A stretch of DNA of 23,562 bases from a virus, in the IMG/VR virus record IMGVR_UViG_3300025283_000010, positions 1 through 23,562 of that record, one strand, 5' to 3'. The translations under genes were made by a program, and so were the position numbers. Each line of letters starts with the position of its first letter. Within the stretch, counting starts at the first letter, position 1. The notes below the pieces were generated by a model. The model saw nothing but the letters and a program-made list of their open reading frames with translations. It made no database searches and was not told the origin of the DNA. Positions 1 to 6,039 of the stretch are shown piece after piece.

Positions 1-174
1 GACGGTGCGCCAGCCAATGAGGTCTGCTGAGCCGCGTGCGAGGCCGAACTTGACGGGCCTGCCGGTGCGTGGGTCTGGCAGCTGACCGACCTGATTTCGA
101 AACAAGCGAAGGTCTGACCGGAGACCGAGCGCCAGGCGGATACGCTGCTGCAGCTCGGTTTCGGCGTTTGCCAC
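1..174 (-). CDS. VRR-NUC domain nuclease, N-terminal part (cut by window edge)
   Basis: The 58 visible codons begin at GTG (174-172), two bases after the helicase stop, and run off the left edge. The translation has an LFRNQVG stretch (about residues 24-30), then a basic segment and FGLARGSADLIGW (about 43-55). This is the signature of phage VRR-NUC proteins, standalone PD-(D/E)XK-fold nucleases (Holliday-junction resolvase-like or flap nucleases): conserved Asn, then a GLxxGSxDLIG motif carrying the first catalytic Asp. The second acidic residue and the catalytic Lys lie outside the window. Pairing with a helicase is common in phage DNA-processing clusters and suggests work on branched replication or recombination intermediates. 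No ATG lies near the helicase stop, so GTG is the best start. Family assignment is confident; the exact substrate is inference. Confidence 0.8.
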   Translation of the reverse strand, partial: MANAETELQQRIRLALGLRSDLRLFRNQVGQLPDPRTGRPVKFGLARGSADLIGWRTV

Positions 175-175
175 G

Positions 176-1546
176 CTATGCGGATCGGCTGCGCGCATTG
201 TGGACCCTGAATGCCCACGCGGGCGAATAGCCGCGCTGTTTGGCCAGAGCCAGCAGCTGGGGAAGAGTTCGTGCCATGCGGCGTTCAGCAGTGCGCTGAC
301 GTACCGCCTCACGGCGCAGCTCCTTCAGCTCACCGTCCACCTGGCGGAGGATGCGGGGCTTGGGTGCGGGTTGCTCATGGCCGCAGCAGGGGCAAATGGG
401 TGCGGGCCGGAACGCAGCAAAGCAGGCGGGGCATGTGCGGACGGTAAGGGCTTGTACGGACGCTGTACGGGTGCCCCGCGGTAAATCGGCCAGGGTCCAG
501 TCGCGGGAATCATCGGGCCAGCCATGGCGGTGGACGTTGCCGACGTGGTCGAGCACCACCGCATGGGCCTTGCCCGGTGCTGGCCGGAGCACGCGGCCCA
601 CCTGCTGGAGGTAGAGCCCTAAGGACTGCGTTGGCCGGAGCAGGATGGCACAACTGGCGGCGGGGATGTCGAAGCCCTCGGAGACCACATCGACAGTCAC
701 CAGAACCTGCACTGCGCCGGCATCAAAAGCAGCAACCGTGGCATCGCGCCTCAATGGATCGGTGGAGCCGAGCAAGGTGGCAGCTAAGATGCCACTGCTG
801 AGGAATGATGCACAAACGTGCTCTGCGTGCTGCACGTTGCAGCAGAAAGCGATAGCGCGCTGGCCTGATGCGAGGCGCCGGTAGTGAGCGATGGCGTCAC
901 CCGTCACGGTGGGCCGATCCATGGCGGTGGCGGCATCGTTTGCGGCAAAGTCACCAGCCCGGCGGCGAAGTTGACTGAGATCTGCAACCTGCGGCGGTGC
1001 GTAGATCTTGGCTGGGCTGAGATAGCCCGTGAACATAAGGTCAGCGACAGATGGGCCAATAACAAGACGGTCGAAGACTGCCGATAGGCCGCGGCCATCC
1101 AAGCGAACGGGTGTGGCGGTGACTCCAAGGCGGTAGGCGTCAGGCCAGTGGCCGAGAGCACGCTCCCAACTGCCTGCGGTGGCGTGGTGCGCCTCATCGA
1201 TGACGATCAGGTCCGGGGGTGTGATGACACGATCCAGGCGGCGGGCGAGCGTCTGGACAGAAGCGATCTGAATCGGTGCAGCTGTTGGTGCCATGCCGGC
1301 AGCGATGATGCCGTGCGGCACGCCTGCCAGGTTGAGCTTGCGGCTGGTCTGCGTGACCAGCTCACGGCGGTGAACAAGCACCAGGGCGCTGCGGCCACGA
1401 TCTGACAAGCCGCGGATGATTTCAGCGATGACGATGGTTTTGCCGCCGCCAGTGGGAAGGACAAGCAGGGGGGAGCGTGCGCCGTCGCGAAAGGCCAGGC
1501 GGAGGTCGTGAACGGCGCGCTGTTGATAAGGACGAAGCGAACACAT
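176..1546 (-). CDS. Superfamily II DEAH-box DNA helicase with C-terminal zinc finger
   Basis: A 456-residue ATP-dependent helicase with all hallmark motifs. Q-like LRPYQQ is at residues 4-9, Walker A LPTGGGKT at 30-37, DEAH at 117-120, TATP at 143-146, and motif VI QQVGRVLRP at 314-322. A Cys4 finger follows (C372, C375, C385, C388) after the second RecA-like domain. The basic C-terminus ends in a KQRGYSPAWAFRVHNAR-type tail that I associate with phage helicases of this class. It probably unwinds or remodels DNA during phage replication or recombination. It starts at ATG 1546-1544, divergent from the recombination operon (84-bp gap), and is followed two bases after its stop by the VRR-NUC gene, so the two are likely cotranscribed. 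Whether it is a replicative helicase or a recombination/branch-migration helicase cannot be told from sequence. Confidence 0.88.
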   Translation of the reverse strand: MCSLRPYQQRAVHDLRLAFRDGARSPLLVLPTGGGKTIVIAEIIRGLSDRGRSALVLVHRRELVTQTSRKLNLAGVPHGIIAAGMAPTAAPIQIASVQTLARRLDRVITPPDLIVIDEAHHATAGSWERALGHWPDAYRLGVTATPVRLDGRGLSAVFDRLVIGPSVADLMFTGYLSPAKIYAPPQVADLSQLRRRAGDFAANDAATAMDRPTVTGDAIAHYRRLASGQRAIAFCCNVQHAEHVCASFLSSGILAATLLGSTDPLRRDATVAAFDAGAVQVLVTVDVVSEGFDIPAASCAILLRPTQSLGLYLQQVGRVLRPAPGKAHAVVLDHVGNVHRHGWPDDSRDWTLADLPRGTRTASVQALTVRTCPACFAAFRPAPICPCCGHEQPAPKPRILRQVDGELKELRREAVRQRTAERRMARTLPQLLALAKQRGYSPAWAFRVHNARSRSA

Positions 1547-1630
1547 TTGGCTAGACCCGCAATGCCTGCAGTGCTATCCGAGTCGGAGGCCAAAAGCCTA
1601 AGTGAAATCAAAGACTTAAGATGAAAAGCC
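1547..1630. promoter_or_regulatory. Divergent intergenic region between helicase and recombination operon
   Basis: This 84-bp gap separates the starts of the leftward helicase and the rightward exonuclease gene and must hold or neighbour promoters for both. I see no convincing -35/-10 pair; the nearest -10-like text is the A/T-rich stretch around 1610-1622. A small inverted repeat, AGGC-CAAAA-GCCT, lies near 1598-1612 and could be an operator half or nothing. No repressor gene sits next to it. Calling it a control region rests on the divergent layout. Confidence 0.3.
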
Positions 1631-2527
1631 GTGAAAAAGAGGGAAGCCCTGGTAAATTCCGAGAGCCCTAGCCAAGTAGAGCCTATGGAAAACGACGCCT
1701 ACCACGCACTGGCGAGCGTGGTCAGCAAAAGCCACTTGGATCTGATCGCCCGCAGCCCGCTGCATTACTGGGCGCGGTATCTAGACCCGAACCGTGTCGA
1801 GCCTGAGCCGACCCCGGCCATGAGGTTGGGCACAGCAGTCCACACGCTGACGCTGGAGCCTGACACCTGGGATAGCCGCTACATCGTGGCCCAGCAGGTG
1901 GATCGCCGCACCAAGGAAGGCAAGGCCCGCTGGGCGGAGTTTGAGGCCGAGGCCAAAGGCCGTGAGCTAATCACCGCTGAGGATCGGGTCATGGTGAGCC
2001 GCATGGCCGAGGCTGTGTGGAAGCATCCAGCTGCAGCGATGCTGCTGAAGCTGCCTGGCAAGGCGGAGACCACCCACATGTGGACTGATGCCGCCACGGG
2101 CTTGGAGTGCAAATGCCGGCCTGACTGGCTGCTGGATGACGGCAGCCTGATCGTTGACCTGAAGACCACCGAAGACGCCAGCCCGGCTGGGTTCCGCAAA
2201 AGCATCAGCACTTGGCGCTATCACCTGCAGGCTGCGTGGTACTTGGACGGCATCGAGCGCGCTGCTGGCCTTCGGCCTGACCAGTTCATATTTGTCTGCG
2301 TGGAGAAAAAGCCGCCTTACGCGGTCGCGGTCTATGCCGCCGACGATGAAATGGTGGCTGCTGGGGCTGCGACTGCAGCACGCGACCTGGCGCTGCTGGC
2401 GGAGTGCAAGGCAGCAAACCGCTGGCCCAGCTACAGCGACCAAATCGAGGTGATCGGCCTGCCGGGGTGGATGCGCCCACGGCCTGACACATCACTGTCA
2501 CAACCCACTGAGATAGAGACTTACTGA
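1631..2527 (+). CDS. RecE/exonuclease VIII-like PD-(D/E)XK nuclease
   Basis: Predicted 5'-3' dsDNA exonuclease that makes single-stranded ends for the annealing protein encoded next. The sequence shows the RecE C-terminal nuclease layout. EN-DAYH and SKSHLDLIARSPLHYW (residues 20-47) are followed by GTAVH (67-71), an acidic residue in the E146 region, CKCRPDWL with D165, the core D176-L-K178, and YHLQAAWYLDG with the QxxxY motif (Q200, Y204). At 298 aa it matches the standalone nuclease domain and lacks RecE's long N-terminal region. The annotated start is GTG 1631. An ATG at 1685 (residue 19) also fits, because family members begin shortly before the AYH motif, and neither start has a clear Shine-Dalgarno. 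The stop overlaps the RecT-like start as TGATG, indicating translational coupling. Function is confident by family; start is uncertain. Confidence 0.85.
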   Translation: MKKREALVNSESPSQVEPMENDAYHALASVVSKSHLDLIARSPLHYWARYLDPNRVEPEPTPAMRLGTAVHTLTLEPDTWDSRYIVAQQVDRRTKEGKARWAEFEAEAKGRELITAEDRVMVSRMAEAVWKHPAAAMLLKLPGKAETTHMWTDAATGLECKCRPDWLLDDGSLIVDLKTTEDASPAGFRKSISTWRYHLQAAWYLDGIERAAGLRPDQFIFVCVEKKPPYAVAVYAADDEMVAAGAATAARDLALLAECKAANRWPSYSDQIEVIGLPGWMRPRPDTSLSQPTEIETY

Positions 2528-3219
2528 TGACCGACAGCACAGCAATCACAACCACGTCTGCGGCCCAGCCCGGTGTGTTCTCCAGCGCCATCGCGTTTGA
2601 TGAGGCCCAGCGTTTTGCCAAGGCGCTCGCCAGTAGCACGCTGATACCTCAGCAGTACCAAGGCCAGCAGGGGCTTGCCAACTGCCTGGTGGCACTGAAC
2701 ATTGCAAGGCGGATGCAGATGGATCCGCTGATGGTGATGCAGAACCTGCACATCATCCATGGACGGCCCTCTTGGTCGTCGCAGTTCATCATCGGCCTGG
2801 TCAACGGCTGCGGGCGGTTTAGCCCGCTGGGGTACGAAATCATTGGCAAAGGCGAGACGCTCGCCTGCACGGCGGTCGCCACGGAACTCGCCAGCGGCCA
2901 GGAACTGCGTGGCCCCGAGGTGACGATGGCAATGGCGAAGAAAGAAGGTTGGGCCACTAAAAGCGGCAGCAAGTGGCTCACCATGCCCGAGCTGATGATC
3001 CGCTACCGGGCCGCGGCCTTCTGGGGCCGGCTTTACATTCCCGAACTGCTGGTGGGCATCCAGACCCAGGAGGAAGTGCTGGACGTTGAACCGGTGGATG
3101 TGACTCCGGTGCCGGCTGCAAAGCCTGCGCGGGTGGTGGTGAGTGAGTTGAACGAGAAGATAGACAAGCCGGCCACGCCGGACGCAGAGGAGGTGATTGA
3201 CGATGACGAAATCTTTTGA
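2527..3219 (+). CDS. RecT-like single-strand annealing protein
   Basis: A 230-residue protein I place with RecT-type phage recombinases. Residues 26-96 read as a conserved block (EAQRFAKALASS, then PQQYQG, NCLVALNIARRM, DPLMVMQNLHIIHGRP, FIIGLVNGCGRF). A C-terminal block, MPELMIRYRAAAFWGRLYIPELL (about 153-175), corresponds to the end of the RecT fold. It would bind the single strands made by the upstream exonuclease and anneal them, supporting repair, recombination or genome circularisation. The start ATG overlaps the exonuclease stop by one base. The extreme C-terminus is acidic and ends VIDDDEIF, resembling the SSB C-terminal tip. The exonuclease neighbour strongly supports the call. The residual doubt is which annealing-protein subfamily it belongs to. 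Confidence 0.8.
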   Translation: MTDSTAITTTSAAQPGVFSSAIAFDEAQRFAKALASSTLIPQQYQGQQGLANCLVALNIARRMQMDPLMVMQNLHIIHGRPSWSSQFIIGLVNGCGRFSPLGYEIIGKGETLACTAVATELASGQELRGPEVTMAMAKKEGWATKSGSKWLTMPELMIRYRAAAFWGRLYIPELLVGIQTQEEVLDVEPVDVTPVPAAKPARVVVSELNEKIDKPATPDAEEVIDDDEIF

Positions 3220-3433
3220 GCAGCCCGGCTATCTCCGGCCTGCGGACCTGGTGGCGCGGTGGTGCAACACCGTGACTCTGGCAACGCTGGATAACTGGAG
3301 GAGCCAGAACCGCGGCCCGAGATTTGTAAAGATCGGAGGCCGTGTGTTGTATCCCGTGGCGGAGGTCGAGGCGTATGAAGCCCGAAACCTGCGCGGGATG
3401 CCCAATCACTCAACTACTCAACCAAGACAATGA
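3203..3433 (+). CDS. AlpA/excisionase-like winged-helix DNA-binding protein
   Basis: A 76-residue protein with the MerR/AlpA-type helix-turn-helix layout. LRPADLVARW opens the first helix, TLATLDNWRSQ is the recognition region, RGPRFVKIGGRVLYPVAEVEAYE is the wing plus final helix. Such proteins act as excisionases (directionality factors for tyrosine integrases) or small transcription regulators. The start chosen is ATG 3203, which has an AGGAGG-type Shine-Dalgarno at about 3188-3193; a TTG at 3197 is closer to that site and less likely. It overlaps the end of the RecT-like gene and ends with ATGA shared with the next gene. Given the integrase at 7.6 kb it is the best excisionase candidate in the window, but an operon regulator is equally possible. 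Confidence 0.75.
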   Translation: MTKSFEQPGYLRPADLVARWCNTVTLATLDNWRSQNRGPRFVKIGGRVLYPVAEVEAYEARNLRGMPNHSTTQPRQ

Positions 3434-3747
3434 GCTTCAAGCTGAACCTGTCGATCTTCAAGTCCAGCAAGCCTGACAGCAAGCTGGACTTTACCGGGAT
3501 GATGAACGTCAAGGTGGAGGAGCTGGATGCGCTGTGCCGTTTTGTGATGAGCCAGACGCCGGACCAGTACGGCTCGGTGCAGGTGCCGATCAGCGGCTGG
3601 AAAAAGACCAGCCAGAAGGGTCTGGCGTATGTGAGCGCCGTGGCGCAGCCGCCGCGTGACTGGGTGGATCCTGGTGATGCCGCGGCCAGCCTGGCAAAGG
3701 CCACTGATGGGGTTGTGAGCGGCGTGACTGAGGCGGACTTGTTCTAG
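3430..3747 (+). CDS. Small protein with SSB-like acidic C-terminus, possible OB-fold ssDNA-binding protein
   Basis: A 105-residue protein translationally coupled to the previous gene (ATGA). The centre has LDFTGMMNV (about 19-27) and later PISGWKKTSQKGLAYVSAVAQPP, a pattern similar to small OB-like DUF736 proteins (a GxI/V strand, then W-K-x-S-x-x-G-x-x-Y-x-S). It ends VTEADLF, an acidic tail with a terminal Phe as in SSB proteins. Together with its place after the nuclease and annealing genes this suggests a single-strand DNA-binding or SSB-mimic role in recombination. I do not recognise a named family, so the function is inference. Its stop TAG lies in a CTAG that is also the stop of the convergent minus-strand gene. 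Confidence 0.7.
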   Translation: MSFKLNLSIFKSSKPDSKLDFTGMMNVKVEELDALCRFVMSQTPDQYGSVQVPISGWKKTSQKGLAYVSAVAQPPRDWVDPGDAAASLAKATDGVVSGVTEADLF

Positions 3748-3929
3748 TAGCCCATTAGCTTGCACTCCAGGCGTGCGATCTCATTCACCGCCTGCTGGAG
3801 TAGCTGCTGCTGGTAGCTGGCTTGTTTGTAGAGCGCGACGGCCATGGTGCCCGCGTCCGGGCTTGAAAGCAGGGCGCGGGCTTTCTTTTCGATCTCAAAT
3901 TGCTGTTCTGCTGTCAGGGTGACAGCCAT
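3744..3929 (-). CDS. Small hypothetical protein, predicted alpha-helical
   Basis: A 61-residue protein read against its plus-strand neighbours. Composition looks like a real helical protein: LTAEQQFEIEKKARALLSS at the start, a middle rich in Ala/Tyr/Gln, and a heptad-like C-terminus (LLQQAVNEIARLECKL) that could form a short coiled coil. I chose ATG 3929-3927 because it is preceded closely by GGTGAG; an upstream ATG at 3947 would add six residues and has no Shine-Dalgarno. It converges with the SSB-like gene, sharing the CTAG of both stops. Function unknown. It could be a small regulator needing opposite timing from the plus-strand operon, but that is speculation. Confidence 0.55.
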   Translation of the reverse strand: MAVTLTAEQQFEIEKKARALLSSPDAGTMAVALYKQASYQQQLLQQAVNEIARLECKLMGY

Positions 3930-3982
3930 CCACTCACCGAACCGCATTGTGCTAGACCAGTGGGGTACGTCTCACGATAGCG

Positions 3983-4216
3983 ATGCAATGCCCGCAATGC
4001 TCCGGCGAAACCGTCAGGGCTGTGGCTACGAACAGCCGAGACGATGCTGCCATTGTGCGGCAGCGGCGGTGCGCTGACTGTGGTCATGTGTGGTTCACGG
4101 TGGAGGTTTCGGTGAAGTCTGCAATGGTGGGCTGGGAGCGGATGGGCGGCGCCGGTCAGAGCAAGCCTGTATTGCGTGTGCCTGTGGAGCTGGCAGTGGG
4201 CGAGGGTGCCGTGTGA
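3983..4216 (+). CDS. NrdR-type zinc ribbon protein
   Basis: A 77-residue protein whose first 43 residues follow the zinc ribbon of the NrdR repressor. CPQC at 3-6 is followed by an NSRDDAAIVRQRRCADCGHVWFTVEV segment pairing CADC with the first CxxC. NrdR's ATP-cone is absent; the C-terminal 35 residues are Gly/Val-rich without a recognisable domain. Zinc ribbons like this bind DNA or act as small phage regulators or adaptors (compare Ogr/Delta-type activators, which use a different Cys pattern). It precedes the small-gene cluster and its stop TGA lies within the GTGTGA half of the inverted repeat described at 4211-4229, so it could regulate that cluster. Fold call is good; function is unknown. 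Confidence 0.7.
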   Translation: MQCPQCSGETVRAVATNSRDDAAIVRQRRCADCGHVWFTVEVSVKSAMVGWERMGGAGQSKPVLRVPVELAVGEGAV

Positions 4217-4263
4217 AGAACTGTCACACACCTGTGGCATGTACCCCGCCGGCGGGGCATACT
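4211..4263 (+). promoter_or_regulatory. Candidate promoter/operator of the small-gene cluster
   Basis: Between the zinc ribbon gene and the 4300 gene lie an inverted repeat GTGTGA-N7-TCACAC (4211-4216 and 4224-4229), a perfect palindrome CCCCGCC/GGCGGGG (4244-4257), and immediately after it CATACT (4258-4263) as a possible -10 box. A weak -35-like TGGCAT lies at 4235-4240, giving a 17-bp spacer that contains the palindrome, a usual place for a repressor site. Twelve bases of it (4219-4230) recur inverted at 6900-6911 before another candidate promoter. Motif quality is moderate; start site unproven. Confidence 0.4.
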
Positions 4264-4299
4264 TAGGCCACGGCCACCGAGGCCACCGCTTCTCCACCC

Positions 4300-4461
4300 A
4301 TGACCCTCCACATCGAAGGCATCACCTACGAAGTCCTGAAAGCTGAGAACTACGTTCACAACGGCAACGCTCGGATTCAGTACACGGTCAAGCGCCCACG
4401 CGGTCGCCGCTCTTATCTCGTGGTCAAGTACGAAAACGGCCAATTCAGCTCGGTGGTGTGA
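4300..4461 (+). CDS. Small hypothetical protein (53 aa)
   Basis: First gene of the small-gene cluster. Starting at ATG 4300 it encodes a 53-residue basic protein with alternating hydrophobic residues (GITYEVLKAENYV, then RIQYTVKRPRGRRSYLVVKY) suggestive of a small beta-sheet protein. There is no recognisable Shine-Dalgarno (the upstream text is CCACC-rich). Its TGA overlaps the next ATG as TGATG. It lies 37 bases downstream of the candidate -10 box. I do not recognise a family; composition and context argue that it is coding. Confidence 0.6.
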   Translation: MTLHIEGITYEVLKAENYVHNGNARIQYTVKRPRGRRSYLVVKYENGQFSSVV

Positions 4462-4541
4462 TGCCCACCCGCTTCCGCACCGTCAAGCACCGACGACTTC
4501 TTCCACACCTCTACCCGCCAACCAGCATCTGCCATGACTGA
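4461..4541 (+). CDS. Micro-ORF (26 aa) in overlapping gene chain
   Basis: Starts at ATG 4461 inside the previous stop (TGATG) and ends at TGA 4539-4541 inside the start of the next gene, so it exactly bridges the two neighbours. The peptide is basic (RFRTVKHRRLLPHLYPP core). Size alone gives little support. The case rests on the stop/start overlaps at both ends, and it may serve only as a translational coupler. Could equally be chance. Confidence 0.3.
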   Translation: MPTRFRTVKHRRLLPHLYPPTSICHD

Positions 4542-4692
4542 CCGCATCAACAACGCCATCTGCTGCCTGATCGTCGCGGCTGTGTTCGCCATGATCGGCC
4601 TTGAGGCCGGCAACCAGCCCGGCATGACCCACAGCGGCACTCAGCCGGTCTGTCCTGTGCATCCGTCCATTCACCCGGATTGCCGGAAATGA
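4534..4692 (+). CDS. Small single-pass membrane protein (52 aa)
   Basis: ATG 4534 opens a 52-residue protein with one hydrophobic helix, about residues 7-23 (AICCLIVAAVFAMIGLEAG). A short polar C-terminal tail contains two Cys (PVCPVHP and PDCRK). The N-terminus carries one Arg and one Asp before the helix, so topology is not obvious. The stop overlaps the next start as ATGA. Small phage membrane proteins encoded early can affect superinfection or membrane enzymes, but nothing here identifies the target. It is too far from the endolysin to call it the holin. Confidence 0.5.
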   Translation: MTDRINNAICCLIVAAVFAMIGLEAGNQPGMTHSGTQPVCPVHPSIHPDCRK

Positions 4693-4895
4693 TTGAACAA
4701 AGTTGCGGGAAATGCCGTTACTGGGAAAAATCTTCAGATGTTGACTACAAAGGTGTCGGCATCTGTCGAAGATACGCGCCCCGGTCTTTCATTTGGCACT
4801 CCCAGAGAGGTGATGGCTTTGGCTATCCGCCGGAAGCGGTATGGCCTTTGACTGATGATTTTGAATGGTGCGGCGAATGGGATGCCAAGCCATGA
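4689..4895 (+). CDS. Small Cys-rich (probably zinc-binding) protein
   Basis: A 68-residue protein starting at ATG 4689 (ATGA overlap with the previous gene); an upstream in-frame TTG at 4680 would add three residues. Cys pattern: CGKCRYW near residues 6-12, GICRRYAPR near 25-33, and a final WCGEW near the end. These four Cys could chelate one zinc, in the CxxCxxW...GxCxxxxP...C arrangement seen in many small phage proteins. Aromatic-rich (W, Y, F). Function unknown; it may bind nucleic acid or a host protein. The ordered pattern makes coding very likely. Confidence 0.65.
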   Translation: MIEQSCGKCRYWEKSSDVDYKGVGICRRYAPRSFIWHSQRGDGFGYPPEAVWPLTDDFEWCGEWDAKP

Positions 4896-5065
4896 CCCCC
4901 CGCCGCTTCTACTTCACGATCCGTGAAGCCAACGTAGTCGAGTGCATCCACGCTCACAGCCTGACAGAAGCTAAACAAATCGCCGCCCGGACTTACCTTC
5001 CGTGGTGGTCAGAGCTTGAGTGGCTCAACCCTGAAACCGTCACCGACCCAAACGCTCATGCCTGA
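4892..5065 (+). CDS. Small hypothetical protein (57 aa)
   Basis: Begins at ATG 4892, overlapping the stop of the Cys-rich gene (ATGA). It encodes a compact alpha/beta-looking protein: a strand-rich N-terminus RRFYFTIREANVVECIHAHS, a helix SLTEAKQIAARTYL, then an aromatic WWSELEWLNPE segment. The layout strand-strand-helix with TEAKQIAA resembles small phage proteins built on one beta-beta-alpha unit. No family recognised. The start at 4892 is preferred over an upstream GTG/ATG inside the previous gene because of the ATGA junction used repeatedly in this cluster. Confidence 0.6.
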   Translation: MTPRRFYFTIREANVVECIHAHSLTEAKQIAARTYLPWWSELEWLNPETVTDPNAHA

Positions 5066-5300
5066 CGCACCAGCCGGTTCAATGCTGCCCTGGCAGTGGA
5101 CTGAAGACGGCCCCACCAGCAAACACGGTGACGGCATCAGCCGGCCCAACTTAAAAGCCCGCACCAAGCTCTACAGGGTAATGGTCTACCCACGCGGCGC
5201 TCAGCCAATGCTGTGGACCACGCAAGCCGAGAACGTCCGAGCCGCGATCCGCTACGCGCAGAACCGCTGGCCCGGATCCGAAGTGAAGGTGTTGGCATGA
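5058..5300 (+). CDS. Small hypothetical protein (80 aa)
   Basis: ATG 5058 opens an 80-residue protein overlapping the previous gene by eight bases. The N-terminal 45 residues are polar and Gly/Pro-rich, the rest folds plausibly as beta-beta-alpha (KLYRVMVYPRGAQPMLWTT, then AENVRAAIRYAQNRWPGSEVKVL). This second half repeats the strand-helix style of the preceding protein (an aromatic strand followed by an AxxIAxRxY/AxRYAQxRW helix), so the two may be distant paralogues. Function unknown. Its stop overlaps the next start (ATGA). Confidence 0.62.
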   Translation: MPDAPAGSMLPWQWTEDGPTSKHGDGISRPNLKARTKLYRVMVYPRGAQPMLWTTQAENVRAAIRYAQNRWPGSEVKVLA

Positions 5301-5497
5301 CACCAGCAGCACGCGCCAGGCTCTATAGCCTGCTGGAGGGCAGCAACACGTTTAAGGCTGGGCAGCAGTCTGAACGCGACCGGCTGCGATTGCTGATTGA
5401 CATCCGCATCGACCAGCTTCGCGGCACGATGGGCATTCGCAACCGTGAACAGCTCTGCGCTGAGCTGCTTCACCTTCGCCAGTATCTCGACCCATGA
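5297..5497 (+). CDS. Small helical hypothetical protein (66 aa)
   Basis: ATG 5297 overlaps the preceding TGA. The 66-residue product is charged and almost wholly helical by composition, with AARARLYSLLEGSNTF, RDRLRLLIDIRIDQLRG and REQLCAELLHLRQYL segments that could form a coiled coil or helical bundle. It ends with an ATGA junction to the next gene. No domain recognised. Confidence 0.6.
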   Translation: MTPAARARLYSLLEGSNTFKAGQQSERDRLRLLIDIRIDQLRGTMGIRNREQLCAELLHLRQYLDP

Positions 5498-5757
5498 CCC
5501 CCACACAGCTTGACCAGCAACGCGCCGACATGATGGAGGCGCTTTACCGGGCTAGTGGCCGCACCTGCTGCACCTATACCGGCCTGTGGGAGGAGTTCTG
5601 CCGCGACATCGCCGCAAACTTCCGCGACACCTACTACCCCGAGCTGTTCGCCAAGGTAGTGAAGGCGATGGATGTCACCGAATCGGTGATGACTGAGAAA
5701 CAGGCGCAGCAGGCCATTGAGGTTTGCCGGCAGCAGTTGCTGGGGCGATGGGCATAA
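5494..5757 (+). CDS. Small hypothetical protein (87 aa)
   Basis: Starts at ATG 5494 (ATGA overlap) and ends TAA 5755-5757. It is helical, with a central aromatic motif YTGLWEEFCRDIAANFRDTYYP around residues 26-48 and four Cys in all. The C-terminus (KQAQQAIEVCRQQLLGRWA) stops abruptly, while protein-like sequence continues just downstream in another frame (VTEQAAKKADWYLDRL from about 5759). The true C-terminus may therefore be longer through a frameshift; see findings. Function unknown. Confidence 0.6.
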   Translation: MTPTQLDQQRADMMEALYRASGRTCCTYTGLWEEFCRDIAANFRDTYYPELFAKVVKAMDVTESVMTEKQAQQAIEVCRQQLLGRWA

Positions 5758-5845
5758 GGTCACCGAGCAGGCTGCCAAGAAGGCGGACTGGTATCTCGAC
5801 CGATTGATGGCCAAACTGGAGCAATGCTCAATCACCTGCGACTGA
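5717..5845 (+). CDS. Possible small ORF or frameshifted extension of the upstream gene
   Basis: In the frame not used by either neighbour, sequence open from 5693 to TGA 5843-5845 encodes a plausible helical peptide, VTEQAAKKADWYLDRLMAKL, then EQCSITCD. The only candidate start is TTG 5717, inside the previous gene, with weak AGCAGG upstream. This fills the single break in an otherwise overlapping gene chain. Either it is a short TTG-started gene of 42 residues, or the C-terminus of the 5494 gene is reached by a frameshift (programmed, mutational, or a sequencing error). Amino-acid composition favours coding; the mode of expression is open. Confidence 0.35.
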   Translation: MRFAGSSCWGDGHKVTEQAAKKADWYLDRLMAKLEQCSITCD

Positions 5846-6039
5846 CCTGGCTAGAGCGCATTGCGCTGCGGATGCTGGTGCGTAGCCCTAGGGTCGGTTT
5901 GCTGGTGCTTAAGCCCTACGCCTCCCGTTTGGCGTTCATCGCCAAGGATCAGAACGATCCGATTGACATCGTGGAGACTGAGCCGTTGGCGTTGCAGCTG
6001 GAACGGCTTTACCACCAGCCAAGTTTCGGCGAGGAATGA
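5824..6039 (+). CDS. Small hypothetical protein (71 aa)
   Basis: Begins at ATG 5824. It is basic and hydrophobic at the N-terminus (LRLTWLERIALRMLVRSPRVGLLVL) and acidic at the C-terminus (DPIDIVETEPLALQLERLYHQ), ending with an ATGA junction to the next gene. The N-terminal helix looks amphipathic rather than truly transmembrane because of its Arg residues, so peripheral membrane association is possible. No family recognised. Confidence 0.6.
   Translation: MLNHLRLTWLERIALRMLVRSPRVGLLVLKPYASRLAFIAKDQNDPIDIVETEPLALQLERLYHQPSFGEE

Noticed and set aside
1547-1630. Immunity region with CI/Cro-type repressors
   Set aside because: The divergent gap looks like one, but neither flanking gene encodes a repressor; the lysogeny switch must be outside the window.
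1621-1671. ATG-started 16-codon frame overlapping the start of the exonuclease gene
   Set aside because: Too short, no Shine-Dalgarno and no link to the next gene; no sign of a leader peptide or attenuator.
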